In this document: piece by piece, positions 35,500-50,205 of the stretch
Layout of the letters: each line of letters opens with the position of its first letter
Numbering within the stretch: the stretch's first letter is position 1
Source: Lagenorhynchus albirostris
Taxonomy: Eukaryota; Chordata; Mammalia; Artiodactyla; Delphinidae
NCBI RefSeq assembly: GCF_949774975.1
Contig: NW_026783604.1
Coordinates: forward strand, 62,001 to 126,000
DNA length: 64,000 bases
Direction: 5' to 3'
The notes under the pieces: generated by a model
Database searches by the model: none
What the model was told of the DNA's origin: nothing
Seen by the model: only the letters and a program-made list of their open reading frames with translations
Made by a program: the position numbers and the translations under genes

Positions 35500-38135
35500 A
35501 GCGTTGTCGGACCCTCACCTGGACCCTAAACCGTCCCCGTCCCCTAACCCTAACCCTAGCCCGAACCCTAACCCTAACACTTCCCCGAAGCCTGACCCTC
35601 ACCCATCCCCTAATCCTAACCCGTAGGCTCACACTAACCCGCGCCCTCACACGCACGCTCCCCCTAAAGCGTTTTCGGACCCTCACCTGGACCCTAAACC
35701 GTCCCCGTCCCCTAACCCTAACCCTAGCCCGAACCCTAACCCTAACCCTTCCCCGAAGCCTGACCCTCACCCGTCCCCTAATCCTAACCCGTAGGCTCAC
35801 ACTAAGCCACGCCCTCACACGCACGCTCCCCCTAAAGCGTTGTCGGACCCTCACCTGGACCCTAAACCGTCCCCGACCCTAACCCTAACCCTAGCCCGAA
35901 CCCTAACCCTAACCCTTCCCCGAAGCCTGACCCTCACCCGTCACCTAATCCTAACCCGTAGGCTCACACTAACCCGCGCCCTCACACGCACGCTCCCCCT
36001 AAAGCGTTGTCGGACCCTCACCTGGACCCTAAACCGTCCCCGTCCCCTAACCCTAACCCTAGCCCGAACCCTAACCCTAACCCTTCCCCGAAGCCTGACC
36101 CTCACCCGTCCCTTAATCCTAACCCGTACGCTAACACTAACCCGCGCCCTCACACGCACGCTCCCCATAAAGCGTTGTCGGACCCTCACCTGGACCCTAA
36201 ACCGTCCCCGTCCCCTAACCCTAACCCTAGCCCGAACCCTAACCCTAACCCTTCCCCGAAGCCTGACCCTCACCCATCCCCTAATCCTAACCCGTACGCT
36301 AACACTAACCCACGCCCTCACACGCACGCTCCCCCTAAAGCGTTGTCGGACCCTCACCTGGACCCTAAACCGTCCCCGTCCCCTAACCCTAACCCTAGCC
36401 CGAACACTAACCCTAACCCTTCCCCGAAGCCTGACCCTCACCCGTCCCCTAATCCTAACCCGTAGGCTCACACTAACCCGCGCCCTCACACGCACGCTCC
36501 CCCTAAAGCGTTGTCGGACCCTCACCTGGACCCTAAACCGTCCCCGTCCCCTAACCCTAACCGTAGCCCGAACACTAACCCTAACCCTTCCCCGAAGCCT
36601 GACCCTCACCCGTCCCCTAATCCTAACCCGTACGCTAACACTAACCCGCGCCCTCACACGCACGCTCCCCCTAAAGCGTTGTCGGACCCTCACCTGGACC
36701 CTAAACCGTCCCCGTCCCCTAACCCTAACCCTAGCCCGAACCCTAACCCTAATTCTTCCCCGAAGCCTGACCCTCACCCATCCCCTAATCCTAACCCGTA
36801 CGCTAACACTAACCCGCACCCTCACACGCACACTCCCCCTAAAGCGTTGTCGGACCCTCACCTGGACCATAAACCGTCCCCGTCCCCTAACCCTAACCCT
36901 AGCCCGAACCCTAAACCTAACACTTCCCCGAAGCCTGACCCTCACCCGTCCCCTAATCCTAACCCGTAGGCTCACACTAACCCGCGCCCTCACACGCACG
37001 CTCCCCCTAAAGCGTTGTCGGACCCTCACCTTGACCCTAAACCGTCCCCGTCCCCTAACCCTAACCCTAGCCCGAACCCTAACCCTAACACTTCCCCGAA
37101 GCCTGACCCTCACCCATCCCCTAATCCTAACCCGTACGCTAACACTAAGCCACGCCCTCACACGCACGCTCCCCCTAAAGCGTTGTCGGACCCTCACCTG
37201 GACCCTAAACCGTCCCCGTCCCCTAACCCTAACACTAGCCCGAACCCTAACCCTAACCCTTCCCCGAAGCCTGACACTCGCCCGTCCCCTAATCCTAACC
37301 CGTAGGCTCACACTAACCCGCGCCCTCACACGCACGCTCCCCCTAAAGCGTTGTCGGACCCTCACCTGGACCCTAAACCATCCCCGTCCCCTACCCTAAC
37401 CCTAGCCCGAACCCTAACCCTAACCCTTCCCCGAAGCCTGACCCTCACCCGTCCCCTAATCCTAACCCGTACGCTAACACTAACCCGCGCCCTCACACGC
37501 ACGCTCCCCCTAAAGCGTTGTCGGACCCTCACCTGGACCCTAAACCGTCCCCGTCCCCTAACCCTAACCCTAGCCCGAACCCTAACCCTAATCCTTCCCC
37601 GAAGCCTGATGCTCACCCGTCCCCTAATCCTTACCCGTACGCTAACACTAACCCGCGCCCTCACACGCACACTCTCCCTAAAGCGTTGTCGGACCCTCAC
37701 CTGGACCCTAAACCGTCCCCGTCCCCTAACCCTAACCCTAGCCCGAACCCTAAACCTAACACCTCCCCGAAGCCTGACCCTCACCCGTCCCATAATCCTA
37801 ACCCGTAGGCTCACACTAACCCGCGCCCTCACACGCACGCTCCCCCTAAAGCGTTGTCGGACCCTCACCTGGACCCTAAAACGTCCCCGTCCCCTAACCC
37901 TAACCCTAGCCGAACCCTAACCCTAACACTTCCCCGAAGCCTGACCCTCACCCGTCCCCTAATCCTAACCCGTAGGCTCACACTAACCCGCGCCCTCACA
38001 CGCACGCTCCCCCTAAAGCGTTGTCGGACCCTCACCTTGACCCTAAACCGTCCCCGTCCCCTAACCCTAACCCTAGCCCGAACCCTAACCCTAACCCTTC
38101 CCCGAAGCCTGACCCTCACCAATCCCCTAATCCTA
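35500..38135 (+). repeat. Second copy of the 30,800-33,435 block
   Basis: Markers correspond one for one with the copy 4,700 bp to the left. Differences are single substitutions, for example CATTAACC-type changes and ACCCGTAC versus TACCCGTAC near 37,632. The tail with CCTTGACCC and CACCAATCCCC is also found at 39,961 and 41,137, so this short part exists in four copies. Confidence 0.85.
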
Positions 38136-38692
38136 ACCCGTACGCTAACACTAACCCGCGCCCTCACACGCACGCTCCCCCTAAAGCGTTGTCGGACCCT
38201 CACCTCGACCCTAAACCGTCCCCGTCCCCTAACCCTAACACTAGCCCGAACCCTAACCCTAACCCTTCCCCGAAGCCTGACCCTCGCCCGTCCCCTAATC
38301 CTAACCCGTAGGCTCACACTAACCCGCGCCCTCACACGCACGCTCCCCCTAAAGCGTTGTCGGACCCTCACCTGGACCCTAAACCGTCCCCGTCCCCTAA
38401 CCCTAACCCTAGCCCGAACCCTAACCCTAACCCTTCCCCGAAGCCTGACCCTCACCCGTCCCTTAATCCTAACCCGTAGGCTCACACTAACCCGCGCCCT
38501 CACATGCACGCTCCCCCTAAAGCGTTGTCGGACCCTCACCTGGACCCTAAACCGTCCCCGTCCCCTAACCCTAACCCTAGCCCGAACCCTAACCCTAACC
38601 CTTCCCCGAAGCCTGACCCTCACCCGTCCCCTAATCCTAAACCGTAGGCTCCCACTAAGCCACGCCCTCACACGCACGCTCCCCCTAAAGCG

Positions 38693-41600
38693 TTGTCGGA
38701 CCCTCACCTGGACCCTAAACCGTCCCCGACCCTAACCCTAACCCTAGCCCGAACCCTAACCCTAACCCTTCCCCGAAGCCTGACCCTCACCCGTCCCCTA
38801 ATCCTAACCCGTAGGCTCACACTAACCCGCGCCCTCACACGCACACTCCCCCTAAATCGTTGTCGGACCCTCACCTGGACCCTAAACCGTCCCCGTCCCC
38901 TAACCCTAACCCTAGCCCGAACCCTAACCCAACCCTTCCCCGAAGCCTGACCCTCACCCGTCCCCTAATCCTAACCCGTACGCTAACACTAACCCGCGCC
39001 CTCACACGCACGCGCCCCCTAAAGCGTTGTCGGACCCTCACCTGGACCCTAAACCGTCCCCGTCCCCTAACCCTAACCCTAGCCCGAACCCTAACCCTAA
39101 CCCTTCCCCGAAGCCTGACCCTCACCCATCCCCTAATCCTAACCCGTACGCTAACAGTAACCCGCGCCGTCACACGCACGCTCCCCCTAAAGCGTTGTCG
39201 GACCCTCACCTGGACCCTAAACCGTGCCCGTCCCCTAACCCTAACATTAGCCCAAACCCTAACCCTAATCCTTCCCCGAAGCCTGACCCTCGCCCGTTCC
39301 CTAATCCTAACCCGTAGTCTCACACTAACCCGCGCCCTCACACGCACGCTCCCCCTAAAGCGTTGTCGGATCCTCACGTGGACCCTAAACCGTCCCCGTC
39401 CCCTAACCCTAACCCTAGACCGAACCCTAACCCTAACCCTTCCCCGAAGCCTGACCCTCACCCGTCCCCTAATCCTAACCCGTACGCTAACACTAACCCG
39501 CCCCCTCACACGCACGCTCCCCCTAAAGCGTTGTCGGACCCTCACCTGGACCCTAAACCGTCCCCGTTCCCTAACCGTAACCCTAGCCCGAACCCTAACC
39601 CTAACCCTTCCCCGAAGCCTGACCCTCACACGTCCCCTAATCCTAACCCGTACGCTAACACTAACCCGCGCCCTCACACGCACGCTCCCCCTAAAGCGTT
39701 GTCGGACCCTCACCTGGACCCTAAACCGTCCCCGTCCCCTAACCCTAACCCTAGCCGAACCCTAACCCTAACACTTCCCCGAAGCCTGACCCTCACCCGT
39801 CCCCTAATCCTAACCCGTAGGCTCACACTAACGCGCGCCCTCACACGCACGCTCCCCCTAAAGCGTTGTCGGACCCTCACCTTGACCCTAAACCGTCCCC
39901 GTCCCCTAACCCTAACCCTAGCCCGAACCCTAACCCTAACCCTTCCCCGAAGCCTGACCCTCACCAATCCCCTAATCCTAACCCGTACGCTAACAGTAAC
40001 CCGCGCCCTCACACGCACGCTCCCCCTAAAGCGTTGTCGGACCCTCACCTGGACCCTAAACCGTCCCCGTCCCCTAACCCTAACACTAGCCCAAACCCTA
40101 ACCCTAATCCTTCCCCGAAGCCTGACCCTCGCCCGTTCCCTAATCCTAACCCGTAGTCTCACACTAACCCGCGCCCTCACACGCACGCTCCCCCTAAAGC
40201 GTTGTCGGATCCTCACGTGGACCCTAAACCGTCCCCGTCCCCTAACCCTAACCCTAGACCGAACCCTAACCCTAACCCTTCCCCGAAGCCTGACCCTCAC
40301 CCGTCCCCTAATCCTAACCCGTACGCTAACACTAACCCGCCCCCTCACACGCACGCTCCCCCTAAAGCGTTGTCGGACCCTCACCTGGACCCTAAACCGT
40401 CCCCGTTCCCTAACCCTAACCCTAGCCCGAACCCTAACCCTAACCCTTCCCCGAAGCCTGACCCTCACACGTCCCCTAATCCTAACCCGTACGCTAACAC
40501 TAACCCGCGCCCTCACACGCACGCTCCCACTAAAGCGTTGTCGGACCCTCACCTGGACCCTAAACCGTCCCCGTCCCCTAACCCTAACCCTAGCCCGAAC
40601 CCTAACCCTAATCCTTCCCCGAAGCCTGACCCTCACCCGTCCCCTAATCCTAACCCGTACGCTAACACTAACCCGCGCCCTCACACGCACACTCCCCCTA
40701 AAGCGTTGTCGGACCCTCACCTGGACCCTAAACCGTCCCCTAACCCTAACCCTAACCCTAGCCCGAACCCTAAACCTAACACTTCCCCGAAGCCTGACCC
40801 TCACCCGTCCCCTAATCCTAACCCGTAGGCTCACACTAACCCGCGCCCTCACACGCACGCTCCCCCTAAAGCGTTGTCGGACCCTCACCTGGACCCTAAA
40901 CCGTCCCCGTCCCCTAACCCTAACCCTAGCCCGAACCCTAACCCTAACCCTTCCCCGAAGCCTGACCCTCACCCGTCCCCTAATCCTAACCCGTAGGCTC
41001 ACACTAACCCGCGCCCTCACACGCACGCTCCCCCTAAAGCGTTGTCGGACCCTCACCTTGACCCTAAACCGTCCCCGTCCCCTAACCCTAACCCTAGCCC
41101 GAACCCTAACCCTAACCCTTCCCCGAAGCCTGACCCTCACCAATCCCCTAATCCTAACCCGTACGCTAACACTAACCCGCGCCCTCACACGCACGCTCCC
41201 CCTAAAGCGTTGTCGGACCCTCACCTCGACCCTAAACCGTCCCCGTCCCCTAACCCTAACACTAGCCCGAACCCTAACCCTAACCCTTCCCCGAAGCCTG
41301 ACCCTCGCCCGTCCCCTAATCCTAACCCGTAGGCTCACACTAACCCGCGCCCTCACACGCACGCTCCCCCTAAAGCGTTGTCGGACCCTCACCTGGACCC
41401 TAAACCGTCCCCGTCCCCTAACCCTAACCCTAGCCCGAACCCTAACCCTAACCCTTCCCCGAAGCCTGACCCTCACCCGTCCCTTAATCCTAACCCGTAG
41501 GCTCACACTAAGCCACGCCCTCACACGCACGCTCCCCCTAAAGCGTTGTCGGACCCTCACCTGGACCCTAAACCGTCCCCGACCCTAACCCTAACCCTAG

Positions 41601-42842
41601 CCCGAACCCTAACCCTAACCCTTCCCCGAAGCCTGACCCTCACCCGTCCCCTAATCCTAACCCGTAGGCTCACACTAACCCGCGCCCTCACACGCACACT
41701 CCCCCTAAAGCGTTGTCGGACCCTCACCTGGACCCTAAACCGTCCCCGTCCCCTAACCCTAACCCTAGCCCGAACCCTAACCCAACCCTTCCCCGAAGCC
41801 TGACCCTCACCCGTCCCCTAATCCTAACCCGTACGCTAACACTAACCCGCGCCCTCACACGCACGCGCCCCCTAAAGCGTTGTCGGACCCTCACCTGGAC
41901 CCTAAACCGTCCCCGTCCCCTAACCCTAACCCTAGCCCGAACCCTAACCCTAACCCTTCCCCGAAGCCTGACCCTCACCCATCCCCTAATCCTAACCCGT
42001 ACGCTAACAGTAACCCGCGCCCTCACACGCACGCTCCCCCTAAAGCGTTGTCGGACCCTCACCTGGACCCTAAACCGTCCCCGTCCCCTAACCCTAACAC
42101 TAGCCCTAACCCTAACCCTAATCCTTCCCCGAAGCCTGACCCTCGCCCGTTCCCTAATCCTAACCCGTAGTCTCACACTAACCCGCGCCCTCACACGCAC
42201 GCTCCCCCTAAAGCGTTGTCGGATCCTCACCTGGATCCTAAACCGTCCCCGTCCCCTAACCCTAACCCTAGCCCGAACCCTAACCCTAACCCTTCCCCGA
42301 AGCCTGACCCTCACCCGTCCCCTAATCCTAACCCGTACGCTAACACTAACCCGCCCCCTCACACGCACGCTCCCCCTAAAGCGTTGTCGGACCCTCACCT
42401 GGACCCTAAACCGTCCCCGTTCCCTAACCCTAACCCTAGCCCGAACCCTAACCCTAACCCTTCCCCGAAGCCTGACCCTCACACGTCCCCTAATCCTAAC
42501 CCGTACGCTAACACTAACCCGCGCCCTCACACGCACGCTCCCCCTAAAGCGTTGTCGGACCCTCACCTGGACCCTAAACCGTCCCCGTCCCCTAACCCTA
42601 ACCCTAGCCCGAACCCTAACCCTAATCCTTCCCCGAAGCCTGACCCTCACCCGTCCCCTAATCCTAACCCGTACGCTAACACTAACCCGCGCCCTCACAC
42701 GCACACTCCCCCTAAAGCGTTGCCGGACCCTCACCTGGACCCTAAACCGTCCCCTAACCCTAACCCTAACCCTAGCCCGAATCCTAAACCTAACACTTCC
42801 CCGAAGCCTGACCCTCACCCGTCCCCTAATCCTAACCCGTAG
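38693..42842 (+). repeat. Nested duplication: 17-monomer copy with an internal 5-monomer duplication
   Basis: Monomers from 38,693 to about 39,750 are repeated at 41,546 to about 42,600 (offset 2,853 bp, 17 monomers less 3). Both copies share CCCAACCCTTCC (38,930/41,783) and CACGCGCCCCC. Inside the first copy, the stretch beginning at 39,363 with CCTCACGTGG is repeated at 40,202 (839 bp). The later stretch 40,202-40,828 aligns to 42,216-42,842 at 2,014 bp. The simplest reading is a 17-monomer duplication plus a later 5-monomer duplication in one copy. Confidence 0.82.
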
Positions 42843-43559
42843 GCTCACACTAACCGGCGCCCTCACACGCACGCTCCCCCTAAAGCGTTGTCGGACCCTC
42901 ACCTGGACCCTAAACCGTCCCCGTCCCCTAACCCTAACCCTAGCCCGAACCCTAACCCTAACACTTCCCCGAAGCCTGACCCTCACCCTTCCCCTAATCC
43001 TAACCCGTAGGCTCACAATAACCCGCGCCCTCACACGCACGCTCCCCCTAAAGCGTTGTCGGACCCTCACCTGGACCCTAAACCATCCCCGTCCCCTAAC
43101 CCTAAACCTAGCCCGAACCCTAACCCTAACCCTTCCCCGAAGCCTGACCCTCACTCGTCCCTTAATCCTAACCCGTAGGCTGACACTAACCCGCGCCCTC
43201 ACACGCACGCTCCCCCTAAAGCGTTGTCGGACCCTCACCTAGACCCTAAACCGTCCCCGATCCCTTACCCTAACCCTAGCCCGAACCCTAACCCTAACCC
43301 TTCCCCGAAGCCTGACCCTCACCCGTCCCTTAATCCTAACCAGTAGGCTCACACTAACTCGCACCCTCACATGCACGCTCCCCCTAAAGCGTTGTCGGAC
43401 CCTCACCTGGACCCTAAACCGTCCCCGTCCCCTAACCCTAACCCTAGCCCGAACCCTAACCCTAACCCTTCCCCGAAGCCTGACCCTCACCCGTCCCCTA
43501 ATCCTAACCCGTAGGCTCACACTAAGCCACGCCCTCACACGCACGCTCCCCCTAAAGCG

Positions 43560-45530
43560 TTGTCGGACCCTCACCTGGACCCTAAACCGTCCCCGACCCT
43601 AACCCTAACCCTAGCCCGAACCCTAACCCTAACACTTCCCCGAAGCCTGACCCTCACCCGTCCCCTAATCCTAACCCGTAGGCTCACACTAACCCGCGCC
43701 CTCACACGCACGCTCCCCCTAAAGCGTTGTCGGACCCTCACCTGGACCCTAAACCGTCCCCGACCCTAACCCTAACCCTAGCCCGAACCCTAACCCTAAC
43801 CCTTCCCCGAAGCCTGACCCTCACCCGTCCCCTAATCCTAACCCGTACGCTAACACTAACCCGCGCCCTCACATGCACGCTCCCCCTAAAGCGTTGTCGG
43901 ACCTTCACCTGGACCCTAAACCGTCCCCGGCCCCTAACCCTAACCCTAGCCTAAACCCTAACCCTAACCCTTCCCCGAAGCCTGACCCTCACCCATCCCC
44001 TAATCCTAACCCGTACGCTAACACTAACCCGCGCCCTCACACGCACGCTCCTCCTAAAGCGTTGTCGGACCCTCACCTGGACCCTAAACCGTCCCCGTTC
44101 CCTAACCCTAACCCTAGCCCGAACCCTAAACCTAACACTTCCCCGAAGCCTGACCCTCACCTGTCCCCTAATCCTAACCCGTAGGCTCACACTAACCCGC
44201 GCCCTCACACGCACGCTCCCCCTAAAGCGTTGTCGGACCCTCACCTGGACCCTAAACCGTCCCCGTCATCTAACCCTAACCCTAGCCCGAACCCTAACCC
44301 TAACCCTTCCCCGAAGCCTGACCATCACCCGTCCCCTAATCCTAACCCGTAGGCTCACACTAACCCGCGCCCTCACACACACGCTCCCCCTAAAGCGTTG
44401 TTGGACCCTCACCTGGACCCTAAACCGTCCCCATCCCCTAACCCTAACCCTAGCCCGAACCCTAACCCTAACCCTTCCCTGAAGCCTGACCCTCACCCGT
44501 CCCTTAATCCTAACCCGTAGGCTCACACTAACCCGCGCCCTCACATGCACGCTCCCCCTAAAGCGTTGTCGGACCCTCACCTGGACCCTAAACCGTCCCC
44601 GTCCCCTAACCCTAACCCTAGGCCGAACCCTAACCCTAACCCTTCCCCGAAGCCTAACCCTCACCCGTCCCCTAATCCTAACCCGTAGGCTCACACTAAC
44701 CCGCGCCCTCACACGCACGCTCCCCCTAAAGCGTTGTCGGACCCTCACCTGGACCCTAAACCGTCCCCGTCCCCTAACCCTAACCCTAGCCCGAACCCTA
44801 ACCCTAACACTTCCCCGAAGCCTGACCCTCACCCGTCCCCTAATCCTAACCCGTAGGCTCACACTAAGCCACGCCCTCACACGCACGCTCCCCCTAAAGC
44901 GTTGTCGGACCCTCACCTGGACCCTAAACCGTCCCCGACCCTAACCCTAACCCTAGCCCGAACCCTAACCCTAACACTTCCCCGAAGCCTGACCCTCACC
45001 CGTCCCCTAATCCTAACCCGTAGGCTCACACTAAGCCACGCCCTCACACGCACGCTCCCCCTAAAGCGTTGTCGGACCCTCACCTGGACCCTAAACCATC
45101 CCCGACCCTAACCCTAACCCTAGCCCGAACCCTAACCCTAACCCTTCCCCGAAGCCTGACCCTCACCCGTCCCCTAATCCTAACCCGTAGGCTAACACTA
45201 ACCCGCGCCCTCACATGCACGCTCCCCCTAAAGCGTTGTCGGACCCTCACCTGGACCCTAAACCGTCCCCGGCCCCTAACCCTAACCCTAGCCTGAACCC
45301 TAACCCTAACCCTTCCCCGAAGCCTGACCCTCACCCATCCCCTAATCCTAACCCGTACGCTAACACTAACCCGCGCCCTCACACGCACGCTCCCCCTAAA
45401 GCGTTGTCGGACCCTCACCTGGACCCTAAACCGTCCCCGTCCCCTAACCCTAACCCTAGCCCGAACCCTAACCCTAACCCTTCCCCGAAGCCTGACCCTC
45501 ACCCGTACCTTAATCCTAACCCGTAGGCTC
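43560..45530 (+). repeat. Eight-monomer duplication (43,560-44,190 and 44,902-45,530)
   Basis: The pair shares two successive one-base-short CCCCGACCC monomers (43,594 and 43,762; 44,937 and 45,104). It also shares a CCCCGGCCCCTAACC variant (43,925 and 45,267) and a CTCACATGCAC, all at about 1,342 bp offset (eight monomers less 2). Confidence 0.8.
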
Positions 45531-46511
45531 ACACTAACCCGCGCCCTCACATGCACGCTCCCCCTAAAGCGTTGTCGGACCCTCACCTGGACCCTAAACC
45601 GTCCCCGTCCCCTAACCCTAACCCTAGCCCGAACCCTAACCCTAACCCTTCCCCGAAGCCTGACCCTCACCCGTCCCCTAATCCTAACCCGTAGGCTCAC
45701 ACTAAACCGCGCCCTCACATGCACGCTCCCCCTAAAGCGTTGTCGGACCCTCACCTGGACCCTAAACCGTCCCCGTCCCCTAACCCTAACCCTAGCCCGA
45801 AGCCTAACCCTAACCCTTCCCCGAAGCCTGACCCTCACCCGTCCCCTAATCCTAACCCGTAGGCTCACACTAAGCCACGCCCTCACACGGACGCTCCCCC
45901 TAAAGCGTTGTCGGACCGTCACCTGGACCCTAAACCGTCCCCAACCCTAACCCTAACCCTAGCCCGAACCCTAACCCTAACCCTTCCCCGAAGCCTGACC
46001 CTCACCCGTCCCCTAATCCTAACCCGTAGGCTCACACTAACCCGCGCCCTCACACGCACACTCCGCCTAAAGCGTTGTCGGACCCTCACCTGGACCCTAA
46101 ACCGTCCCCGTCCCCTAACCCTAACCCTAGCCCGAACCCTAACCCTAAACCTTCCCCGAAGCCTGACCCTCACCCGTCCCCTAATCCTAACCCGTACGCT
46201 AACACTAACCCGCGCCCTCACATGCATGCGCCCCCTAAAGCGTTGTCGGACCCTCACCTGGACCCTAAACCGTCCCCGTCCCCTAACCCTAACCCTAGCC
46301 CGAACCCTAACCCTAACCCTTCCCCGAAGCCTGACCCTCACCCATCCCCTAATCCTAACCCGTACGCTAACAGTAACCCGCGCCCTCACACGCACGCTCC
46401 CCCTAAAGCGTTGTCGGACCCTCACCTGGACCCTAAACCGTCCCCGTCCCCTAAACCTAACACTAGCCCAAACCCTAACCCTAATCCTTCCCCGAAGCCT
46501 GACCCTCGCCC

Positions 46512-49500
46512 GTTCCCTAATCCTAACCCGTAGTCTCACACTAACCCGTGCCCTCACACGCACGCTCCCCCTAAAGCGTTGTCGGATCCTCACCTGGACC
46601 CTAAACCGTCCCCGTCCCCTAACCCTAACCCTAGCCCGAACCCTAACCCTAACCCTTCCCCGAAGCCTGACACTCACACGTCCCCTAATCCTAACCCGTA
46701 CGCTAACACTAACCCGCGCCCTCACACGCACGCTCCCCCTAAAACGTTGTCGGACCCTCACCTGGACCCTAAACCGTCCCCGTCCCCTAACCCTAACTCT
46801 AGCCCGAACCCTAACCCTAATCCTTCCCCGAAGCCTGACCCTCACCCTTCCCCTAATCCTAAACCATACGCTAACACTAACCCGCGCCCTCACACACACA
46901 CTCCCCCTAAAGCGTTGTCGGACCCTCACCTTGACCCTAAACCGTCCCCGTCCCCTAACCCTAACCCTAGCCCGAACCCTAAACCTAACACTTCCCCGAA
47001 GCCTGACCCTCACCCGTCCCCTAATCCTAACCCGTAGGCTCACACTAACCCGCGCCCTCACACGCACGCTCCCCCTAAAGCGCTGTCGGTCCCTCACCTG
47101 GACCCTAAACCGTCCCCGTCCCCTAACCCTAACCCTAGCCCGAACCCTAACCCTAACCCTTCCCCGAAGCCTGACCCTCACCCGTCCCCTAATCCTAACC
47201 CGTAGGCTCACAATAACCCGTGCCCTCACACGCACGCTCCCCCTAAAGCGTTGTCGGACCCTCACCTGGACCCTAAACCATCCCCGTCCCCTAACCCTAA
47301 ACCTAGCCCGAACCCTAACCCTAACCCTTCCCCGAAGCCTGACCCTCACCCGTCCCCTAATCCTAACCCGTAGGCTCACACTAACCCGCGCCCTCACACG
47401 CACGCTCCCCCTAAAGCGTTGTCGGACCCTCACCTGGACCCTAACCGTCCCCGTCTCCTAACCCTAACCCTAGCCCGAACCCTAACCCTAACCCTTCCCC
47501 GAAGCCTGACCCTCACCCGTCCCCTAATCCTAACCCGTACGCTAAAACTAACCCGCGCCCTCACACGCACACTCCCCCTAAAGCGTTGTCGGACCCTCAC
47601 CTGGACCCTAAACCGTCCCCGTCCCCTAACCCTAAACCTAGCCCGAACCCTAACCTTAACCCTTCCCCGAAGCCTGACCCTCACCCGTACCCTAATCCTA
47701 ACCCGTAGGCTCACACTAACCCGCGCCCTCACACGCACGCTCCCCCTAAAGCGTTGTCGGACCCTCACCTGGACCCTAAACCGTCCCCGTCCCCTATCCC
47801 TAACCCTAGCCCGAACCATAACCCTAACCCTTCCCCGAAGCCTGACCCTCACTCGTCCCCTAATCCTAACCCGTACGCTAACACAAACCCGCACCCTCAC
47901 ACGCACGCTCCCCCTAAAGCGTTGTCGGACCCTCACCTGGACCCTAAACCGTCCCCGTCCCCTAACCCTAACCCTAGCCCGAACCCTAACCCTAACCATT
48001 CCCCGAAGCCTGACCCTCACCCGTCCCCTAATCCTAACCCGTACGCTAACACTAACCCGCGCCCTCACACGCACGCTCCCCCTAAAGCGTTGTCGGACCC
48101 TCACCTGGACCCTAAACCGTCCCCGTCCCCTAACCCTAACCCTAGCCCGAACCCTAACCCTAAACCTTCCCCGAAGCCTGACCCTCACCCGTCCCCTAAT
48201 CCTAACCCGTACGCTAACACTAACCCGCGCCCTCACACGCACGCGCCCCCTAAAGCGTTGTCGGACCCTCACCTGGACCCTAAACCGTCCCCGTCCCCTA
48301 ACCCTAACACTAGCCCAAACCCTAACCCTAATCCTTCCCCGAAGCCTGACCCTCGCCCGTTCCCTAATCCTAACCCGTAGTCTCACACTAACCCGCGCCC
48401 TCACACGCACGCTCCCCCTAAAGCGTTGTCGGATCCTCACCTGGACCCTAAACCGTCCCCATCCCCTAACCCTAACCCTAGCCCGAACCCTAACCCTAAC
48501 CATTCCCCGAAGCCTGACCCTCACACGTCCCCTAATCCTAACCCGTACGCTAACACTAACCCGCGCCCTCACACGCACGCTCCCCCTAAAACGTTGTCGG
48601 ACCCTCATCTGGACCCTAAACCGTCCCCGTCCCCTAACCCTAACTCTATCCCGAACCCTAACCCTAATCCTTCCCCGTGCCTGACCCTCACCCTTCCCCT
48701 AATCCTAACTCATACGCTAACACTAACCCGCGCCCTCACACGCACACTCCCCCTAAAGCGTTGTCGGACCCTCACCTTGACCCTAAACCGTCCCCGTCCC
48801 CTAACCCTAACCCTAGCCCGAACCCTAAACCTAACACTTCCCCGAAGCCTGACCCTCACCCGTCCCCTAATCCTAACCCGTAGGCTCACACTAACCCGCG
48901 CCCTCACACGCACGCTCCCCCTAAAGCGTTGTCGGACCCTCACCTGGACCCTAAACCGTCCCCGTCCCCTAACCCTAACCCTAGCCCGAACCCTAACCCT
49001 AACCCTTCCCCGAAGCCTGACCCTCACCCGTCCCCTAATCCTAACCCGTAGGCTCACAATAACCCGCGCCCTCACACGCACGCTCCCCCTAAAGCGTTGT
49101 CGGACCCTCACCTGGACCCTAAACCATCCCCGTCCCCTAACCCTAAACCTAGCCCGAACCCTAACCCTAACCCTTCCCCGAAGCCTGACCCTCACCCGTC
49201 CCCTAATCCTAACCCGTAGGCTCACACTAACCCGCGCCCTCACACGCACGCTCCCCCTAAAGCGTTGTCGGACCCTCACCTGGACCCTAACCGTCCCCGT
49301 CTCCTAACCCTAACCCTAGCCCGAACCCTAACCCTAACCCTTCCCCGAAGCCTGACCCTCACCCGTCCCCTAATCCTAACCCGTACGCTAAAACTAACCC
49401 GCGCCCTCACACGCACACTCCCCCTAAAGCGTTGTCGGACCCTCACCTGGACCCTAAACCGTCCCCGTCCCCTAACCCTAAACCTAGCCCGAACCCTAAC

Positions 49501-50205
49501 CTTAACCCTTCTCCGAAGCCTGACCCTCACCCGTACCCTAATCCTAACCCTTAGGCTCACACTAACCCGCGCCCTCACACGCACGCTCCCCCTAAAGCGT
49601 TGTCGGACCCTCACCTGGACCCTAAACCGTCCCCGTCCCCTAACCCTAACCCTAGCCCGAACCCTAACCCTAACCCTTCCCCGAAGCCTGACCCTCACCC
49701 GTCCCCTAATCCTAACCCGTACGCTAACACAAACCCGCGCCCTCACACGCACGCTCCCCCTAAAGCGTTGTCGGACCCTCATCTGGACCCTAAACCGTCC
49801 CCGTCCCCTAACCCTAACCCTAGCCCGAACCCTAACCCTAACCATTCCCCGAAGCCTGACCCTCACCCGTCCCCTAATCCTAACCCGTACGCTAACACTA
49901 ACCCGCGCCCTCACACGCACGCTCCCCCTAAAGCGTTGTCGGACCCTCACCTGGACCCTAAACCGTCCCCGTCCCCTAACCCTAACCCTAGTCCGAACCC
50001 TAACCCTAATCCTTCCCCGAAGCCTGACCCTCACCCGTCCCCTAATCCTAACCCGTACGCTAACACTAAACCACGCCCTCACACGCACGCTCCCCCTAAA
50101 GCGTTGTCGGACCCTCACCTGGACCCTAAACCGTCCCCGTCCCCTAACCCTAACGCTAGCCCTAACCTTAACCCTAACCCTTCCCCGAAGCCTGACACTC
50201 ACACG
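46512..50205 (+). repeat. Eleven-monomer higher-order unit, two copies
   Basis: Copy 1 begins after the GTAGTCTCAC marker at about 46,530 and copy 2 after that at about 48,378 (offset 1,847). Both carry AAAACGTTGTCGG, CCTTGACCC, ATAACCC and AAACCATCCCC, then a one-base-short GGACCCTAACCGTCCCCG (47,443/49,290), then ACGCTAAAAC and CCGTACCCTAATCC. The 56.1-58.9 kb region carries further, rearranged copies of the same order. Confidence 0.85.
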
